Assembly: GCA_036558305.1 (NCBI GenBank)
Contig: DATBFX010000585.1
Coordinates: 1 to 8,269, forward strand
DNA from: DATBFX01 sp036558305
GTDB taxonomy: Bacteria; Chloroflexota; Chloroflexia; Thermomicrobiales; UBA6265
Length of the DNA: 8,269 bases
Reading direction: 5' to 3'
In this document: one piece after another, positions 5,915 to 8,269 of the stretch
How positions within the stretch are numbered: the first letter of the stretch is position 1
Layout: every line of letters starts with the position of its first letter
Position numbers and translations under genes: made by a program
Notes under the pieces: model-generated
What the model saw: only the letters and a program-made list of their open reading frames with translations
What the model was told of the DNA's origin: nothing
The model's database searches: none

Positions 5915-5998
5915 CTCCGGATGCTTTGCCTGAATGTGGTCGTCCCACGCTGCCTCGGAGAGCGAGACGCGACGACCGGCGTAGTCGACGCACGACAG
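5915..5998 (-). other. In-frame coding extension of the 5660-5914 gene without a normal start codon
   Basis: Reading upstream from the ATG at 5914, the same frame encodes CVDYAGRRVSLSEAAWDD (from 5992) and then HIQAKHPE up to the Met. This is the conserved-looking N-terminus of the family. The frame is open up to a TGA at 6029-6031, but it holds no ATG, GTG or TTG. CTG at 5996-5998 is the only near-cognate codon in a sensible place. A GGAAGGG purine run sits at 6021-6028. Either a rare start is used or a small indel has separated the start from the gene. Confidence 0.55.
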
Positions 5999-6077
5999 GA
6001 GACAGCCACGCTGCTGCTTGACCCTTCCTCAACCCCGTCGATCGCGAAGACCGTACCACGGCGTAGCACATCTCGGC

Positions 6078-6122
6078 GTCATTACAATGACAACATGTCA
6101 ACCGGTCAAGTGTGAGACCGGT
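6078..6122. promoter_or_regulatory. Two inverted repeats in the divergent intergenic region, possible operators
   Basis: GTCATT-AC-AATGAC (6078-6091) and ACCGGTC with GACCGGT around an 8-bp spacer (6101-6107, 6116-6122) are both perfect inverted repeats. They cover the -10 and -35 boxes of the leftward promoter candidate and lie 65-110 bp upstream of the rightward glycosidase start. A regulator bound here could control either or both directions. Confidence 0.45.
6081..6109 (-). promoter_or_regulatory. Candidate leftward promoter for the small-gene pair
   Basis: On the minus strand TTGACC (6109-6104) and TGTAAT (6086-6081) are 17 bp apart, each close to the sigma-70 consensus. Transcription would begin near 6074 and run into the 5998-5274 gene pair. 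The same bases offer a TACAAT (6083-6088) on the plus strand, but no good -35 precedes it. Confidence 0.5.
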
Positions 6123-6186
6123 CGTCGGGTCGTGATACCGGGCGGGAGATGGAACCTGCGCGACCGCGGGAAGGAGGAATCCTGGC

Positions 6187-7782
6187 ATGACGACCCCCAT
6201 GCGTTCCCTCCCTGCCCGCACCCTCGGCGAATGGACACTCCACAGCAGTCGCCCCTATGCCAACCCCTTCACCGACCTCCGCCTCGACGCGTCCTTCACC
6301 GGGCCGAGCGGACAGACCTTCACCCTCCCCGGATTCTTCGACGGCAACGCCACCTGGCGCGTGCGTTTCAATCCCGACGCCGCCGGCCGATGGCGCTACC
6401 GCATCTCCGCTCAACCCGCCGATCCGGGGCTGACCGTGGAGGGCGAATTCGAGGTCACGCTCGCGACCGGCCCCGGTTTCCTGCGGGCGACACCCGGCGA
6501 GGCCTGGGGGTTCCGCGACGAAGCGGGGGACCCGGTCTTCATCTTCGGCGACACCGTCTACAACCTCTTCGGCATGGCCTACTGCGGCGTCGACGTCGTC
6601 CCCTTCCTCCGACGCCGCGCCGAGCAGGGGTTCAACTTCCTCCGCTGCCGGTTGCCGATGAGTCTCTACCACCCGCCGGAGGGCTTCAACCAGTGGATGG
6701 ATCGCCGGATCTGGCCCTGGGGCGGTAGCGAGACGGTGCCGCTGTTCGACCGCTTCAACCTCGACTACTTCGCGGTCGTCGATGCGGTGATGCGGGAGAT
6801 CGAGGCGCTCGGACTCCGCGTCGAGTTGATCATGGAAGGCTGGGGATTCGAGTTTCCGTACAACAACCGCCAGGTCTTCCTCCCCGAGTGGGAAGAACTC
6901 TGGATGCGCTACCTGATCGCCCGCTACGACGCCTTCACCTGCGTCGCCTCCTGGACCCCGCTCAACGAGTACGAGTACTACCCGGACGGCATCTTCCGCC
7001 ACACCCCCGTCGCCGACCGCTGGGCGATGCGGATCGGCCGCTGGATCAAAAGCGTCGCCCAGCACGGCCACCTCGTCACCGCCCACAACGGCCCGCGCCT
7101 GCCTCCCTTCGCCGAACGCTTCGCCACCGACCCCGGCGCGATCGACGCGATCCTCTTCCAGGACTGGGGGAGCCGCGGCGAGACCGACGGCTGGCTCACC
7201 GCCGGCCTCGACGACCAGATCGCCCAGAGTCTCGCCGGTTGGACCGGGTCCGCCGTCCTCGCCGAGTACGGCTACGAGGTCAACCCCGAACTCCCGCTCC
7301 TCATCCCCGCCCACCAATACTGCGACGCCGACCACACCCGCCGCGGTGCCTGGCGCGGCGCCTTCAGCGGTCTCGGCATCATCCACGGCTTCGACAACTC
7401 CTGGGGCATGCACGCCATCCTCGACCGCGACCAACCGGGTCTGGCGTACCTCCTCCACCTCCGCCGCTTCTTCACCGAGTTCGTCCCGTTCGCGGCGCTC
7501 CGCCCGGCTCCCGACCTCATCGCCGGCGAGGCTTTCCCCGCCGGCCGTAGACCGCTTGCGCTGGCGACGCCCGACCGATCGACCGTCGCCGCCTACCTCA
7601 CGACCGGTGGTGCCGTCCGCCTCAACCTGCCGGCAGACCGGTCGCGCAGCGGGCGTTGGTTCGATCCGCGCACCGGCGCCTTCGCCCGCCGGGCGGTGGC
7701 AGACGAGACCGGCGCGTACGCCGCGCCCGGCGGCGGAGGGGAGCGGCCGTTCGATTGGGTCCTCGTCCTGGACGGCGCATAG
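6187..7782 (+). CDS. Intracellular apiosidase-like glycoside hydrolase (DUF5060-DUF4038, GH140-like)
   Basis: This 531-residue protein has three parts. First is a DUF5060-type beta domain (about 10-95, with FDGNATWRVRFNPDAAGRWRY at 51-71). Next is a DUF4038 TIM barrel (about 97-435, with FIFGDTVYNLF at 118-128 and QGFNFLRCR at 147-155). Last is a C-terminal beta domain ending in WFDPRTGAF (491-499) and FDWVLVL (522-528), typical of the collagen-binding-like cap. Clan-A logic points to Glu261 in WTPLNEYEYY as acid/base and Glu360 in VLAEYGYE as nucleophile. GH140 enzymes known to me release apiose from rhamnogalacturonan II; the substrate here is unproven. No signal peptide is present, so it would act on imported oligosaccharides. 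AAGGAGG (6171-6177) sits 9 nt before the chosen ATG. A mannonate-dehydratase-like gene follows after 94 bp. Confidence 0.85.
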   Translation: MTTPMRSLPARTLGEWTLHSSRPYANPFTDLRLDASFTGPSGQTFTLPGFFDGNATWRVRFNPDAAGRWRYRISAQPADPGLTVEGEFEVTLATGPGFLRATPGEAWGFRDEAGDPVFIFGDTVYNLFGMAYCGVDVVPFLRRRAEQGFNFLRCRLPMSLYHPPEGFNQWMDRRIWPWGGSETVPLFDRFNLDYFAVVDAVMREIEALGLRVELIMEGWGFEFPYNNRQVFLPEWEELWMRYLIARYDAFTCVASWTPLNEYEYYPDGIFRHTPVADRWAMRIGRWIKSVAQHGHLVTAHNGPRLPPFAERFATDPGAIDAILFQDWGSRGETDGWLTAGLDDQIAQSLAGWTGSAVLAEYGYEVNPELPLLIPAHQYCDADHTRRGAWRGAFSGLGIIHGFDNSWGMHAILDRDQPGLAYLLHLRRFFTEFVPFAALRPAPDLIAGEAFPAGRRPLALATPDRSTVAAYLTTGGAVRLNLPADRSRSGRWFDPRTGAFARRAVADETGAYAAPGGGGERPFDWVLVLDGA

Positions 7783-7817
7783 CATCGGGATCACCGGTAC
7801 AATCGCGATCCCATCGA

Positions 7818-7841
7818 CACCGGCGAGCGGTTCGCCCGGTG
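7818..7841 (+). other. Stable hairpin between the glycosidase and dehydratase genes
   Basis: CACCGGCGA (7818-7826) pairs with TCGCCCGGTG (7832-7841) through 9 bp with one bulged C and a GCGGT loop. No T-run follows, and the next gene starts 35 bp later. It may protect mRNA ends or partly terminate rather than fully separate the genes. A weaker GGGATC/GATCCC pair (around 7787-7812) precedes it, and a TACAAT box lies at 7798-7803 without a good -35. Confidence 0.45.
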
Positions 7842-7876
7842 CACGACAACGACGACAAAGAAGGAGCAATCAACCG

Positions 7877-8269
7877 ATGCGCCTGGCGCTACACCTCCGC
7901 CCGTGGCCGAACGAGATGTGGTCGTTGGGCGCGCAACTCGGCGTCACCGACGCGGTGACCGGCGTCCCGGCGGCCGGACCGGGCGCACCGCGACACTGGG
8001 ATTACCTCTCGCTCGTCCAACTCCGGCAGCAATTCGCCGACGCCGGTCTGAACGCGACCGTCATCGAGGACAGCCCACCGATGGAGCAGATCCGCCGCGG
8101 CGCGCCCGGTCGCGAGGAGGAGTTCGCGGGGATCGCCGAATTCATCACCAACATGGGCGCCGCCGGGTTCCGCGTCTGGTGCTACAACTGGATGGTCGCC
8201 TTCAACTGGTTGCGGACGTCGATCTCGACCCTCGATCGCGGCGGGGCGCTGATCACCAGCTACGACCAC
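7877..8269 (+). CDS. Mannonate dehydratase-like protein (UxuA family), 5' part only
   Basis: The first 131 codons are present and the frame is still open at the window end. Residues 75-114 (GAPGREEEF, then NMGAAGFRVWCYNWMVAFNWLRT) match the UxuA pattern G-x-P-x-R-D/E, L-x-x-A-G-I-x-x-I-C-Y-N-x-M-x-x-x-x-W-x-R-T. UxuA converts D-mannonate to 2-keto-3-deoxygluconate in glucuronate breakdown, a cytosolic Mn-dependent TIM-barrel enzyme. The extreme N-terminus (LRPWPNEMWSLGAQLGV, 7-23) departs from the usual F-R-W-Y-G start and a Gly/Pro/Ala-rich stretch follows (28-38). This may therefore be a divergent paralogue with another sugar-acid substrate. AAGGAG (7861-7866) sits 10 nt before the ATG. Metal ligands lie beyond the window, so activity cannot be judged. 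Confidence 0.78.
   Translation, partial: MRLALHLRPWPNEMWSLGAQLGVTDAVTGVPAAGPGAPRHWDYLSLVQLRQQFADAGLNATVIEDSPPMEQIRRGAPGREEEFAGIAEFITNMGAAGFRVWCYNWMVAFNWLRTSISTLDRGGALITSYDH

Noticed and set aside
6083..6088. Plus-strand -10 box (TACAAT) for the glycosidase
   Set aside because: No acceptable -35 at 15-19 bp upstream, and the bases are better explained by the leftward promoter; a similar lone TACAAT at 7798 has the same problem.
5679..6221. N-terminal extension of the DUF2283-like frame to 315 residues
   Set aside because: It overlaps the better-supported upstream small gene, is rich in Arg/Ser, and the internal ATG at 5678 fits the family start with a purine-rich site before it.
6106..7869. 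Very long minus-strand open frame (587 codons) opposite the glycosidase
   Set aside because: Gly/Glu/Val-rich shadow translation with no motifs; the plus strand has three recognisable domains and a strong Shine-Dalgarno.

Overview
The window is GC-rich bacterial DNA with dense, strongly third-position-biased genes. Two solute-binding proteins carry Tat signals and no lipobox, one ends in an Ala-Thr-Pro-rich tail, and short tandem repeats sit at gene ends. This fits a Chloroflexota/Thermomicrobia-like organism, but that is an inference from style, not from a marker gene.

Positions 1-3703 form a leftward carbohydrate-uptake unit. A near-consensus sigma-70 promoter (3676-3703) is followed by a perfect 17-bp operator-like palindrome (3638-3654). 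Then come a Tat-exported sugar-binding protein (2239-3540), a SIS-domain phosphosugar-binding protein (1457-2128) and a second, paralogous binding protein (97-1413). The 3' end of each binding-protein gene abuts a short-unit repeat: inverted 7-bp arrays at 2141-2235 and an 8-bp-period array at 27-98. A small terminator-like hairpin lies at 8-26. No permease or ATPase is visible. The two binding-protein genes share patches of almost perfect DNA identity inside otherwise diverged sequence, which suggests gene conversion.

Positions 3803-5914 hold further leftward genes: an alditol-oxidase-like flavoprotein (3803-5077), a strong hairpin (5217-5241), and an overlapping pair of small genes. The pair is a DUF2283-like protein (5274-5678) and an upstream 84+ residue protein (5660-5914), and it resembles a toxin/antitoxin-style module. 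The upstream gene's coding frame clearly continues 5' of its first ATG without an ordinary start codon.

Positions 5999-6186 are a divergent intergenic region with a leftward promoter candidate and inverted repeats. Rightward genes follow: an intracellular apiosidase-like (DUF5060/DUF4038) glycoside hydrolase (6187-7782) and the first 131 codons of a mannonate-dehydratase-like protein (7877 to window end).

Taken together the window looks like a sugar and sugar-acid utilisation locus: binding proteins for import, a cytoplasmic glycosidase, a hexuronate-type dehydratase, a polyol oxidase and a phosphosugar-binding SIS protein. The substrate cannot be read from the sequence.
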